The notes under the pieces were generated by a model, which was given only the letters and a program-made list of their open reading frames with translations, was not told where the DNA came from and made no database searches. Made by a program: the position numbers and the translations under genes. Source: Phyllostachys edulis (lineage: Eukaryota > Streptophyta > Magnoliopsida > Poales > Poaceae). Taken from it: a stretch of DNA of 64,000 nt. The stretch spans positions 31,910,870 to 31,974,869 of the forward strand of contig CM070568.1 of NCBI GenBank assembly GCA_036346405.1. Reading direction: 5' to 3'. Shown here piece after piece: positions 12,350-23,784 of the stretch (positions are counted from its first letter, which is position 1; every line of letters starts with the position of its first letter).

Positions 12350-14125
12350 GGTGACATTTTCACCAAGCCATTGGATTGTTCGAGGTTTTCACTCTGGGAG
12401 AGCTTGGGGTGGTTTGTCCTTATGGATTTGTAGTGAGGGAGCTTTGGGTTTTTGCTTTACTATATTATTTATGCTCTTGCTCCTTACTATTGCATTGCAT
12501 TTTGGGTGCATTTGGGATTAGTCCTCCTAGCATAGATTAGAGTGCTTCTTTTGTCTAGTTGTTTAGATTTCTGCTCTTATCTTGTGATTCTAGGATGCTG
12601 CTTATTAGCTGTCTCTTCTCACTAGGTTGAGCTTACTCACTTCTTATAGGTTCTAGCAAGGGTTGGGCCACCCTTGGGTAGACAGGGAACGTGTTTGCTC
12701 CTTAGTGTGTTAGCCGGGCAGTTGATAGTCCTAGATTCATATGGGGTAGATGAGAGTCATCGAGCCATAGTATTCTCTATATCTTATCTATGCTTTAAGG
12801 ATCTTTGTTTTATGTTTTCCTTGCCGACTTCTCGATTTATTGTTTTGGTTCAAGGGAGTTCTTTTGGGAGCTTCGAGCTTAATTTTGAGTTAACTCAACT
12901 TGAACTAAAAGTTGCATCTAATGTTGAGGGAGCTGGATCTTACGCTTTTCTAGCATTCTGCATTGTCATATAACTACATTGAGCCTTGATTATTATCCTG
13001 CTATGATATGTTTACAATGCTTTACACCTTGTCATGACTTGTGCTTATTTGCTAGATTTATCATGACTTCATATGTGTAGCCTAGCTTTTGCCATGATAA
13101 GTTAATTAAAATTGCTCAACTTAAACTAAAACTTGTCATGTTAGCACTCGAGATTAGTCTTTCTTGAGATATCTTTTATGATTCATGCCATGTCAAATAA
13201 ATTTGGGTAGAGTGATGAATCTATATTGAGCCTTAGATTGATTTGTTTTAGTCTCTTGATGATGCATGAGTTAGTACAACTTGTTAAAAGGCAAAAAGAT
13301 CTCTTTTGTGCGAAAAAACTGATCTCACCAATTCTCTCCTATGAGACGGCTTGCCATTGCACTTGGCATGAACTTAGGGGGAGTTTTGGGTGACCTAGAC
13401 TATCTTCTTAAGCTTCTCGCTTGGAGTAGTCGCATAAGGCTTGAGACCTAGCACATGATAAAACAAAAATCTGGTTGGAAACCACCATGAATTTCAAAAG
13501 AAAATATGTTTTATATGTTCAATGTGCTTAAAGCCACAAAAAGTATCATGTACTTTAACCAATGTTTCAATCTTGAGCATAGCACTCTATTTGGTCTCAA
13601 TTTAAGCTTCTTAGTTCCGCTTAGCTTATTGACATGGCCTGCATCATCCTTGGATATCTCTAGCTAGACTTTGCTCATTGATGACTTGACTTGCTCACAT
13701 AATGTACCTCATTTTCAGATTGTCATCTATGTGTTCTAGCTAGCTTATACATATCTTGTCATGATCTAGATAGCCTTTTATTAAGTTATGGCTTGGTGTA
13801 TTACATTATGGTCATTACGGATAATTCTCATGGCTCTAAGCGCTTAGAGTAATCAAACTTGACCATTTTATCCATTGACATGTCATTTTCTCTCTTGAGC
13901 ATTCTTGATGTGTTTATTGCCAAAAGGGGAGAATAGAGAAGAAAAGTCTATTGGGAGCAGTTTAGAGCTTTGGAGAACAATTTGCTCTTTTAGTTGTTGC
14001 TCTAATGTTCCTTACATCGACATGGTCATTGTTTCACTCTTCTTCTTTGGACCATGTTGATTCTTCAAACTCAAACTCAACTTTGCTCTTTTTCGAGTTT
14101 GTCAATATACTCATCAAGGGGAGAT
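12350..14125 (+). other. Non-coding 3' region of the Sirevirus-like element with several polypurine tracts
   Basis: AT-rich, no convincing coding sequence. Purine tracts occur near 13,371 (agggggag), 13,923 (aaaaggggagaatagagaag) and directly before the 3' LTR (aaggggagat, 14,116-14,125). Repeated polypurine tracts in this position are a known Sirevirus trait. Confidence 0.55.
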
Positions 14126-15836
14126 TGAGAGACCATGTGGAGGTCGTCCGTGTGAGTGATGAGTAATTAACAAAGGTTTTAGGTCATCGAGTTTGGTTTG
14201 TGTGGTCGGACCTTGTCATTGCGCAGTTCACGCGTTTGCTGTGAAGTCAATCGTGTCGCCAGATAATCGAACGACCGGTGTGATGGGCGGACGATCATGA
14301 AGCGGTTGTACCGATTGGTAAATGGCGGTTGAAGAATTCGGAGAAGTTGTTTTTCGAGTTCGGTCTTCATTGAAAATCGGAACGACCGCAGTATTGGAGC
14401 GAGACGGACCGAGCGCGGTTGATCCGCCGGTAACATGGCGGTTGTACCAATTGTATTGTGAGTTTCGCCATTTTGGTGATTTGAGTTTTGGGATAGGTCA
14501 TATCGGTGTGTTCATGCATATGTGTTGCATATTGCATGTTTGAGCTAACGTTGGGTCAAGTTGTGAAGAACTTGTTCCGGTTTCATGTTTCTTGTCTGTG
14601 TGGGGTGCAGGACGCCGAGCGAGTCGTGGCGAGACACGGTGGATCGGACTAGGCGCAGTGGCGCCGAGGTCGAACGGTCGATGTGTCAAGACGACGTGGA
14701 CTCGAGGTGGTTGCGCGGCGGCGAGACAAGGAGCTTGAAGCTTCCGGAAGGTGCGTATGGGCGACCGGAAATTCGCAAGGTCGCACAAGCGGGGCGGGCT
14801 CCGTTGGACTTAGCGGGCGAACGGGAGGAGACCCGTTAGCCAAGGCTATATAAAGGATTGGAGGGCTGCATGCCCTCTTGAGCACTTGAAAAGGAATTAG
14901 GGTTTGCTAGAGTCAAAAGAGTCTTTAGTGGCTGTTTTTGCTTTAGGCTTTAGTGGTTGAGGTTGTTGGTGGAGGCGGTGGGTGCTCCTGCTTGTCCCCT
15001 TCGTTGCTTCCCTCCTCAAGAATGGATGAGTGTGTGTTCTTGAGGTTTGAGAGTGGGAGAGGATGAGATGAAAGCTTGTAATCATTCCTCTTGTATCAAT
15101 CATGTATCTCTCTTCCTCTAGATCAATATGAGATGGTGTTTGTTTCATATTTGAGCTCTCTGTCATTTCTTTCTTCGATGACCTCTTTTTGAAGATTTCT
15201 TGATCCTTTGTTTCTCTGGTTGTTTCTTGCCCCAATCTACCTTGCTATGACGTGTGGGAATACATCTAGGGTGATCTAGATCATCAATCATCCACGAGTA
15301 AGTGATTGGATTAGAGGTTTGTTCTTGCGGTTTAGCATCCTTCTTCGTTCAAATGCAAAAGATAGGAACCTTGGAATGGATCTCTGAATTTTTGATTGGA
15401 ATAGGTTCCTAGTATCGTTAGGAAGGTGTGGTTCAAATCTCGAGAGTTTGGCCAAGCGGTTCAAAAGTTACGTCGCTGCGTTTTGAAACCCGGCGGATTT
15501 TGCCTATTCCAGACAATCGGATGAACTGGCTTAACATCTGCGGTTATGCGGATCTGCGGTACAACCGCCGCTTGCTCTAACGGTTTGTCGATCTGTGGTA
15601 CAACCGCCGTTTACTCGGTTGTACCGATTGTCCTGATTTGTTCGCTCTTCCTCGTTTTTGTTTCTTCGAGCTTTGGGGGTGAGGAGTGGATTCAACATAA
15701 GACTTCCTCTGTGCTTAATCTTTGATCTTCATAGCTCTCATAGCTATTGGAGTGATTTACAAGTTGAATCCATTCTTTGCGAAAAAGATTAGGTGCTCCT
15801 ATTCACCCCCCCTCTAGTCGCCTTTCCGGTCCTTCA
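14126..15836 (+). repeat. 3' LTR of the Sirevirus-like element
   Basis: Same termini and TATA box as the 5' LTR, 1,711 bases against 1,721. It is followed by the target duplication acctc. Confidence 0.9.
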
Positions 15837-16545
15837 ACCTCCTCAGGACCTCCTATGGCCTCCAGAATCTCCTTAAGACCTCCTAGGACCTCCCTATGAG
15901 CTACAGGATTTCCGCATGACCTCTCTCGACCACCCCAGGACCTCCCCTCAGGATGTCCTCAGGACCCCCTTTGACATCCTCAGTACCTCCCTTGATTACC
16001 AGACCTCCTCGGGTCCTTCTTCTTAGGACCTTCTCCACCCTTTTTGTCACGTCCTCAGGACCTCCTCCTCCGGGCTTCCTCCGGACCTCCTGTACCTCTA
16101 TTGTTGTCGTATCCTCATGACCTCTTCAGGACCTCCCTAGGACGCCTTCCCAGTACACCTCAGGACCTCCTCTAGATGACTCTACAGTATTAGTGCAGGA
16201 CCTCCGCAGGACCCCCTTTGACTACTCAAGACCACTCCAAGAATAGTACTCGAAAGGAACAATGACCAGCGAAAGGATCACTCCAGGACCTCTTCAAGAT
16301 CACTCTTGGACCTCCTTGGGTTTACTCTAGAACTCTCCCAGAACCTCCTCAAGACCTCCCCTGATATCCTTTTTCCGTCCAAATAGTGGACGTAGGCGTG
16401 TACCAAACCGTGTGTTTGCTTGAGATGTCATAGTTGGGTGAATGAACCGACGATGTAACTGTAGGTGTCAGCTACTAATCCAGGGAATGACACGTTCGTT
16501 GCACACAGTGGATCCCAAGCTCCAAAATTGGGGTCTAATAAGAGG

Positions 16546-17151
16546 GGATGGGAGGAGGAGGCTAAGGGGCACACCATGATGCTGGTGGCATGGCGAATGA
16601 GTGGCCGGAGAGGGAGAACGGGCAGGAGGCGCTCCAGCCGTACTTGGAGAAGAAATGGGGAACATGGTGGGGGCTTTGGTTGGGGAGAAGAGAGAGGGGA
16701 GGAGGAAGGGGGAAGGAAAGGGATGTAGAGGGAGAGCTTTCTTGGGTTTTATAGAAGAAGGGCAAAAGCAAGCAAGGGGAGGCAGGGGCTCGGGTGGTGG
16801 CAAGGCATGGCAGTCTTGGGGCTCGAGGTAGCGTGGGTCTTGGGGATCTGGCCTGCAGCAGAGTTCCTCGGGGAAGAAGAACAGGAAAGAAACAAGAAGA
16901 AAGAGAAAAGAAAAAGAAAGAAAATCAAAAAAATAAAATAAATTCAAAAAATTCAAGAAAAATTCATAAAATTCCTTGAAACCTTTATAGATCAAATAAA
17001 ATAATTTTGGATTTAATTGAAGTTTATTTTAATCATTTAAAATATTTTTTTATTTATGAATTTTCAAATTGAACTTTAACAATTTAGGAAAAATCAAATG
17101 GTTATTTTTTTTTTGAAAATTTCAAAACGGCCCAAAAATTGGGATGTTACA
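16546..17151 (-). mobile_element. Right part of the interrupted long LTR
   Basis: Resumes the sequence broken at 643. It is GC-rich, then has a ttttatag TATA-like word near 16,746, then is AT-rich, ending ttgggatgttaca. The last 60 bases share tcaaatggttattttt and ttgggatgttaca with the termini at 51,397 and 53,890. Read on the minus strand, it is the start (TGTAACATCCCAA) of an LTR. Confidence 0.65.
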
Positions 17152-17406
17152 TGTCTCTACCTTATAACCATTTTATTAATGGTAGTCAAAGGGTGATACA
17201 TAGTGTAAAATTAATAGCAGTTAATTTTCTGACAAATTAGGGATATTGATTCTTCTTATGATTCCCATTTTTTGTTAGCTTCTCGAATTTTGACGCATTG
17301 TTCCAGCCACAACAGCACCCCGCTCGCGATTCGCATGATGCATTCCACATCAAAGGTATGCTTGAGGTCATCATGTTAAATCCTAAGATCAAAGTTGGAT
17401 TGAATT

Positions 17407-18781
17407 TGTCAGTGATATGCCCTAGAGGTGATCATGGAGATGGTTGTATCACTTCTATATTTATGATCTTTTGAATAATATGTTATTTTGTCCCCTGAAT
17501 AAATGTATTTTGTATTGATCAACAAGTATGTGACTTGTTCGTGGAATTCTTTATTCATGTTTTGATGTTATTCTAAATTAACCTTGGTCTTATTTCATTA
17601 TGTGGGACAATTATGATTTATAGATCAGCACATGTATTGATTGATGGTCATGTTCCACGGATCATGGATATGGGGATATCAAATCAATAATATGAACACA
17701 TTAGAGAACATGGTGTTGGATTGACCTACCATGAAACACTGCAGGAATTGTTATATTCTTAAGTACCATCAGTTGGTCTCATGTATAGTGTATGTAGGAT
17801 CCTTAGACCTGAGATCATCATAGTTTTCTATATGTGTAATAGTTTACTTAGGGATTGTCAAACACCGCTCTGTAACTAAGTAGTCATAAATGTAGCTTTC
17901 AGGTTTACTATGAAACATGTGAAGGAATGTGAGCGATCAAGATGGCATTTGCTCCTCCTATATAACGGGAGAGATATCTCTGGGCCCCTCGATGTGGTTG
18001 AATTAAGGAAGTGCATAGCCATGCCGAATGTGGTTGAGGAGTCAATCACAACTGAGTAATCCACTACAGGTTCGAGTGAAGGATCGAGCTATCAAAGGAT
18101 GGCACGCTTATCGCCTTGAATTCAATCTGGTATCGTGTGGCAAAGGGATCGGTACATAAGCACTATATAGGTTCGTCCGATGTGATCTTTATGCATATTT
18201 AGAAGTCACTATGTCCTGCTAGGGACCGCTACCGACTTATGGACCGAAAAGGAGTTTTCAGCTCATGGCCGAATATACATGAACCTACATGGCCACACAC
18301 TTAACGGGTTGGAATGATAAGGGTCCGGATGATAGCCTTCGAGTGAGATACGATCTCTACTCGTATCGGATAAAGGATCCGATTGGAGGCTATATAAAGA
18401 GAGACGCGGGGCTAAAGGAGGTATCCCGAGACACACCCATCGAAACCCTAGCCGCCACCTTTCAAAGCCTCCTCATCATGCTACCGGTGCTAGCACAATC
18501 GACGCATGGCGTTCCATCCTCGGACGTGTGGACTTGGTAGAAACCTGCTGCGATCGCAAAGACTTGATCGGTCGATCGCAAGAAGGAGACGGTTGACCAG
18601 AGGACGATCAACTACTTCCACTACACCGACATGCGCTACGTTGAACCGGCCACTTCAACTCTATTTCTGCTGCACTGCGCGTCTAGCGGTAACGATCTAT
18701 AATCTCTTACTCGCATGGCTTCCTGGTTTACACGGTAGAAATTTTTAATCTACACTAGTGTAGCCTACCCGTATTCCATCA
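17407..18781 (+). mobile_element. Solo LTR of a Ty1-copia element in the PheRS pseudogene intron
   Basis: Starts tgtcagtgatatgcccta and ends cgtattccatca, with a perfect 5-bp duplication gaatt (17,402-17,406; 18,782-18,786). The tgatatgccctagagg start is a common grass copia LTR signature. A TATA box (ctatataaag) lies near 18,390. No internal domain is present. Confidence 0.85.
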
Positions 18782-18937
18782 GAATTATCGAAATCTTATT
18801 TACAGACCAAGTTCTAATTTGCAGCCCAGCAGCTACAAAGAGATTGCCTGAGGAATATCTTGAGAGTGAAGCAAGTTCATCAATCTGGTGGGTGGTGGCT
18901 ATGGCTCCAAAGGGTAATGCTATTATACTGATAACTG

Positions 18938-19346
18938 GAATTTTTTTAAAAAAAATCTAGTTTTTATTCCGAAATACAGTAATAATACAATTTTTATTTT
19001 ACAGAAATAATCATATGTCGCTCAACCGTTGGGCGACTAGTCCAAGTCGCTCAACCGTTGAGCGACAAGTGTCAAGTAGCTCAACGGTTTAGCGACTTGG
19101 CCCAAGTAGCTCAGCCGTTAAGCAACTTGGACACTTGTCGCTTAACGGTTAGTCCTAGTGTATAGGTCGCTCAGCTAGCAGGGCATGTATGTACACCGTT
19201 GGGCGACAAGTGTTAAGTCGCTCAACCGTTGGGCGACTAGCCTTAGTCGCCCAACGGTTGAGCGACAGATGATTATTTCTGTAAAAAAAAATTGTATTAT
19301 TACTGTATTTTAGAATAAAAACTAGATTATTTATTAAAAAAAATCA
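18938..19346 (+). mobile_element. Mutator-like hairpin MITE with palindromic core
   Basis: A 409-bp element between perfect 9-bp duplications tgataactg (18,929-18,937; 19,347-19,355), the Mutator-type length. Terminal arms of about 95 bp are inverted copies with roughly nine in ten bases matching (shared aatctagtttttatt and acagtaataatacaattttt). The core is a chain of near-palindromes of the form gtcgctcaaccgttgagcgac in varied spellings. No transposase. The strand is arbitrary. The whole element could fold as one long hairpin. Confidence 0.8.
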
Positions 19347-20603
19347 TGATAACTGACATTTATGTCGCAACTTGCAATTTAGCTCCAAAATTTGCACTAA
19401 TATGATATTTATATCTGCAGGTATGGTTATGATTGGAAACGAGACGAAGCAGAGAAAAACCTGCTTCGCACCCACACAACTGCAGTTTCCACCAGTGTGC
19501 TTTACAGGCTTGCCCAGGAGGTATATCGATCAATCAAGTTTTCCTTATTTTTCACTTTATGGTGGCCTTATAGCGCCTTAAAACTTTATATTTCTAATAA
19601 TCTTAGTTTGATTGATTTAGTAACCAATGTTATAAATTCATTTTTGTGTTCTATCGAACAATCCATGAAATTTATTTTCTTTGATAATATGTTTCAGAAA
19701 CCTTTCACTCACAGGGTTTTATGCAACGAGGCTGTCGATCGAACTCATCTTGCAGAATTCCGTCAAATAGAAGGTAAATCTTTTTCTTTTCTTTTTTTTG
19801 TTGCCTATAACATGTGGTGTTTTCATTGATAGATATTTTGAATTTTGGTCCATACCCTTGTAGAAAGATAGCTGCTTACAATGGTTATTGTTTCAGGCCT
19901 TATCTGTGATTATGGTTTGACCCATGGGGATCTGATTGGCGTATTGGAGGATTTCTTCTCAAGCCTAGGCATGTCAAAGCTGCGTTTCAAACCTGCTTAC
20001 AACTCCTACTACACTGAACCAAGCATGGAAATTTTCAGGTCAGAAACAACATTGCTTGCTAGTATAATTAATTTTCTTGGTTCTTAATTCTTATCTTTCT
20101 GTTTTCAGTTACCATGAAGGTCTGAAGAAATGGGTGGAAATTGGTAACTCAGGCATGTTCAGGCCTGAAATGCTGCTTCCCATGGGAAAACCAGAGGGTG
20201 TCAATGTTATTGCATGGGGTCTCTCACTTGAAAGGTATAAACATAGCTAGCTCATAGTGAGGTTCTCCTTTATGCATTTGCAGACCTATTAGTTGTTTTC
20301 TTTTCTTATTGTTGCTGATATCTGGCATTATCTGACAAAAAGATGTAACACTGACCCATATTTGGTTGCTCAATGCAGGCCAACAATGATTCTTTATGGA
20401 ATTGACAACATCAGAGACCTGTTTAGGCATATTTTGCGCTTTGCAGAAATTCTTCCCTGTTAAGATGGCATGTGTCATCGCATGTTACATGTGCTCATGT
20501 TCACTGATCTTTCCAGGTTGATTTCAATGTCATCAGGAGCAGCACACTGTTGCTTGGGTTCAAGTTCAACAGACTGCTTGGCCTTGTTCGATATCCAGTT
20601 TGA

Positions 20604-21178
20604 ATGATAGTTTTGTTGTGTTTCTCAGGTCTGAAGTCTGTGCATTATAATTATAAATGTGATGCTTATTAATGGAAATAAGTACCCATGCTAATATTTA
20701 AATTGCCTATCTAAAGAATTTTGATAATCCATTCAACTTTGGCGAAACCCATGCTGTGTGAAATACAGCTCCAAAAGAATAAATTACACAAACTTTCAGG
20801 GTCGTGTGGCACAAATTACAGAAAACAATAGGTATATTGTTTAGTGGGTAGTGGCGCAAAACTGCATGTATTACAGCCTAATAGTTTGACAAAATCACAG
20901 GGAATTTCTGTAAATAACAAACTAATTTTGAATCAATATATCATTGGCAAATACCTACAATTTCAGAATTACAGCATTTTTCCAAAACCAAGCAGTTTGC
21001 CCGCCCATGAACAAACACACCGGATCAACCCAATCTGCTAGACACGGCAACGCTTGGGCCGATCAGATCTGACTTCTGAGCCATCCATTCCCCCATTGAT
21101 GTCCCACAGACCGCAAAACCCATGTAGCACTTGCTTCCACATAGAGAATTACATGGAAGGCGCCTTGTCTATCAATGA
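20604..21178. other. Intergenic stretch between convergent gene ends
   Basis: AT-rich, no open frame of note and no recognised repeat. It probably holds the 3' UTR of the pseudogene's ancestor on the left and of the minus-strand gene on the right. Confidence 0.5.
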
Positions 21179-22589
21179 TCATTCACCAGATGATGACAAC
21201 TCCATCCTCTGAGTTATCAAACGTACCGCAGCATTGGCAGCTGAGAATGCCCCATGGAAGCTCTCCTGGTACGACAGCTTCTCCAAGTCTTCAACCATCT
21301 TCAGTAAGATCTCTCCCAGATCAGACTGTTTCGCCATCAGGGATTTGTAGTACGACCTTGCAGCGGTGTTGCTGATGTCCACGTTGGTCGGCTCAGGGCA
21401 GTATTCGTCGTCTAGCCACTTGTGCAGTGTTTCCCTCAGCCATTCCGATTCCTGATGAGTGATGAGCACTAGACAATGGAGCTAATCTCACATACGATAT
21501 ATACGCAAATTTGTAACTGCAACAGAGTGCATTAGTGCAATTTCGATCGAGTTGAGGATAATCTAAACAGGCACAGGGAAAATGCATGCACACGTACAGT
21601 TTTACAGTACACAGCAAATATTGTAACTTTGAAGTACACAAGTACCTTTGCGTCATGCACAAAAGTAACTTCAGAATTACACAGTGGAATTTCAGCTAAG
21701 AAAATGGCATTTGTGATATAGGATCATCCACCTCTACAGGACTTCTTCCAAGCATGACAAGACTGTACATGATTACCTTTACTTGTGTATAGGTTGCAAG
21801 ATATTTTAGATGTACCTAGAGCGTACTTTTACTCTATGTGTGTGTGTCTCGAATGCATTCCAGTCATAGGATTTCCTAGTTTATGTTCTCTCTGTTCACA
21901 AGTTGAGAATTCAGAGACCACAACTCCACAAGTAACAGAGGAATGCATTAGTGACACTCAAAAGACGATAAATGATTTAGATATGAGCAGCCTTAAGTTA
22001 ACCTAAGACTCACATAGCATCTGAGGTTTTGAACAGTACAAACTGAGCCTTCAGAACTAGCGTCATATGCACATTGGTTTACTGCGATAGCATAACATTT
22101 GAGAGAGCATAGAATCATCTCCCTAACATTTTACATAGGAATGCAAGTAGTCTGACACATTGCACCATGACTGGAAACCAGAGGAATCAATCAGCACCTT
22201 AAACAAGCCTTTTCCGCCCTAGATTTGTACCCCAAGAACTCTAGCAAAATTGCAAAACCACACCAATCACCACAAAGCTGCTGCTACAGGAGCGGAAGAA
22301 AGATCAAAGAGGTGAAATCTTCGGACCAAACCTGCGCCGCTCCTGCAGGCGTGAGCCAAGAACCGGGCACCCTCAGCTCCTGCACGCGGTTGTCCGGCTC
22401 CCCCCAGCCCGCGGCGCGAGAAGCTGGAGGGACAGCGCGGAGACGCGGCGGCCGTGGAGAGGAGGCCCAGATGGAGGTGGAAACCGAGAATCGGGAGGGG
22501 TTGATGGGGGAAGCGAAGAAAGCTTGCGCCTTTGACGGGGTAGAAGCGAGGCCATTAACGAGAGGAGCGGAGGAGGTAGACGATGACAT
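21179..22589 (-). CDS. Conserved plant protein of unknown function, probably plastid-targeted
   Basis: Two exons, 22,332-22,589 and 21,179-21,451, separated by an 880-base GT-AG intron in phase 0, give 176 residues. The start MSSSTSSAPL at 22,589 is chosen because the first 63 residues contain no Asp or Glu and are rich in Ser, Ala, Pro and Arg, as in chloroplast transit peptides. The mature part starts near VQELRVPGSW and continues in exon two with ESEWLRETLHKWLDDEYCPE. It is an acidic, helix-forming domain of about 90 residues with many conserved-looking Trp, Tyr and Cys positions and no membrane segment. I recognise it as a family kept across flowering plants but know no function. Frame, splice sites and stop are intact, so it looks expressed. 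Confidence 0.8.
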
Positions 22590-22914
22590 TTTCCCTTTCC
22601 TTTTTGTTGCTTTTTTGAGAGAGATTTGTGCTCTTTTTAAAGGGTACAAGGTTGACGTATCCTCCGGTATAAACGAAGAAGGGAGGTTTGGGGTGAGGGC
22701 ACACAGGCCACGTCGCCACGAAATCTTTCCACCGTCGGATCCAGCCCGCCTTGGCGTCCCGGAAGTCAGATTTTTTTTTGGGTTTGCGTGCTGCGCTTGC
22801 CTTCACGCTCCAGTGCGCCGTCTGTTCGATACGGTGCGAGCGCTTGGCTCCTTGGATCGAAGCGGCGGGTCCGGTCGCTCGCCGCTTTCTCCGCCTCGGC
22901 GCAGAGGCGTTTTA

Positions 22915-23709
22915 GAGTGTGTTTGGTTGGATGTATTAGGTTGAACAGGATGGAATGGTATAAGATGGACGAGATCGTTCTGAATGGGATGGTACATGTA
23001 TGTTGTTTGGTTGATTGTATAGTATAGTACTCAAATATGTTTGGTTGGTTGTATGAGATGATTCAGGATGGTACAAGATGATGTTTGGTTGAGAAGATAG
23101 GATTAGTTTGGATAAGATTATCTCAATAAAAAAATTTAAGTTTTTCTTTTTTCTTCTTCTTCTATCTTTTTTTCTTTCCTATTTCTTCCCAAGGCCGACA
23201 CATTCAGCCCGCGCCTCTCTCCCGGCGTCGCCTCGGCTCGGTGCTCCACCTCGCTTGGCGGCTGCCCTCGCCATTCATGTGCATGCCGTCCCCCTTGATC
23301 AGGCTCTCTCCAAGACGTCGCCAAACCCTAGCCCGGCGCCTCTCTCCATGTGTCGCATCGCCGTCAGCCTTCCTTCCCACCCATTCGTGCCCCCTTGATC
23401 CGGCTCGGCTCCTCTCTCGCGCCTCTCTCCCACGCCTTGCCGCCCAGCTCGGCCGGCCTCTCGGCGTCGCCCTAGCTCCTCGGTCATTGCTCACTCCGGC
23501 GCTTCTTGTGGAATGCAACAGGATGGGATGGCATGGTTCGGTAGTTTTTTGGGACGAGTTAGTGCAAAGATCATGGAGGTATATTCTCAAAATGTGAATG
23601 GCTTGGTTCAGGACAGATTGATTCAGCTCATCCAACCAAACGCATGCACAGGTCATTTTCCCGAACCGAACGGTTCAGGACCGCTTGAGTCCCTCATCCA
23701 AACACACCC
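22915..23709. mobile_element. TIR element, PIF/Harbinger-like, TTA duplication
   Basis: Ends gagtgtgtttggttgg and, inverted, ccaaacacaccc, flanked by tta (22,912-22,914; 23,710-23,712). The interior near both ends repeats ggatggaatgg-type words. The middle (23,190-23,500) is GC-rich and could be captured sequence. No transposase is visible. Confidence 0.55.
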
Positions 23710-23784
23710 TTAATTCCTTGCTGCACGTTTGCACGCGCGCCGGTCTGCTAGTACATTTAACTTACGCTCCACTCACCTCACTCC

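Larger units (their letters stand above)
4700..15836 (+). mobile_element. Ty1-copia retrotransposon, Sirevirus-like, complete but frame-broken
   Basis: An 11.1 kb element with two LTRs of about 1.7 kb (4,700-6,420 and 14,126-15,836) and a perfect 5-bp duplication acctc (4,695-4,699; 15,837-15,841). A tRNA-type primer site follows the left LTR, and a polypurine tract aaggggagat ends at 14,125. In order the interior shows gag with a CCHC knuckle, a long Gag/linker region, protease-like and integrase fragments, reverse transcriptase, RNase H and a 1.8 kb non-coding 3' region with extra polypurine tracts. That order (integrase before RT) is Ty1-copia. Length, large LTRs and repeated aaggggaga tracts fit Sirevirus/Maximus. 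All coding parts carry frameshifts as given. Confidence 0.85.
644..16540 (+). mobile_element. Solo LTR of a long-LTR retrotransposon, split by a Sirevirus
   Basis: It begins tgtaacagccc and ends ggggtctaata. It is flanked by the 5-bp duplication agagg (639-643 and 16,541-16,545). Net length without the nested copia element is about 4.75 kb, close to the 4.6 kb element at 36,425-41,059. The two share layout: TGTAACA start, a long GACCTCC-rich region, a TATA-like stretch, then two short conserved blocks. No gag, pol, primer-binding site or second LTR is visible, so a solo LTR left by unequal recombination is the simplest reading. The terminal dinucleotide is TA, not CA, so the right edge rests on the TSD and on resemblance to the gggtcgttaca end of the sister copy. 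Confidence 0.7.
17279..20603 (+). pseudogene. Phenylalanyl-tRNA synthetase alpha subunit, broken spliced copy
   Basis: The parent gene encodes the catalytic alpha subunit of cytosolic PheRS, which charges tRNA-Phe. Eight exon remnants keep normal order and intron phases: 17,279-17,355 (FDALFQPQQHPARDSHD), 18,825-18,913, 19,421-19,520 (YGYDWKRDEAEKNLLRTHTT), 19,698-19,773 (EAVDRTHLAEFRQIEG), 19,897-20,038, 20,109-20,234 (GNSGMFRPEMLLPMG), 20,379-about 20,430 and 20,517-20,603. Damage: the N-terminal tRNA-binding exons are absent upstream; the second exon has single-base, two-base and four-base indels; the fourth lacks about nine residues before EAVDR; the seventh has lost its splice donor; the C-terminus is unlike the family. 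Because introns are kept, this is a decayed duplicate, not a retrocopy. A solo LTR and a MITE sit in its introns. Confidence 0.85.

Noticed and set aside
16468..16995. A 175-residue minus-strand frame rich in Phe, Leu and Pro
   Set aside because: Low-complexity reading of purine-rich LTR sequence.
19010..19270. CRISPR-like regular repeat
   Set aside because: Units are variable palindromes within an inverted-repeat transposon in a plant nuclear genome; there are no spacers.
22225..22944. A 239-residue plus-strand frame
   Set aside because: It is antisense to exon 1 and promoter of the conserved minus-strand gene, is GC-rich, and resembles no protein.
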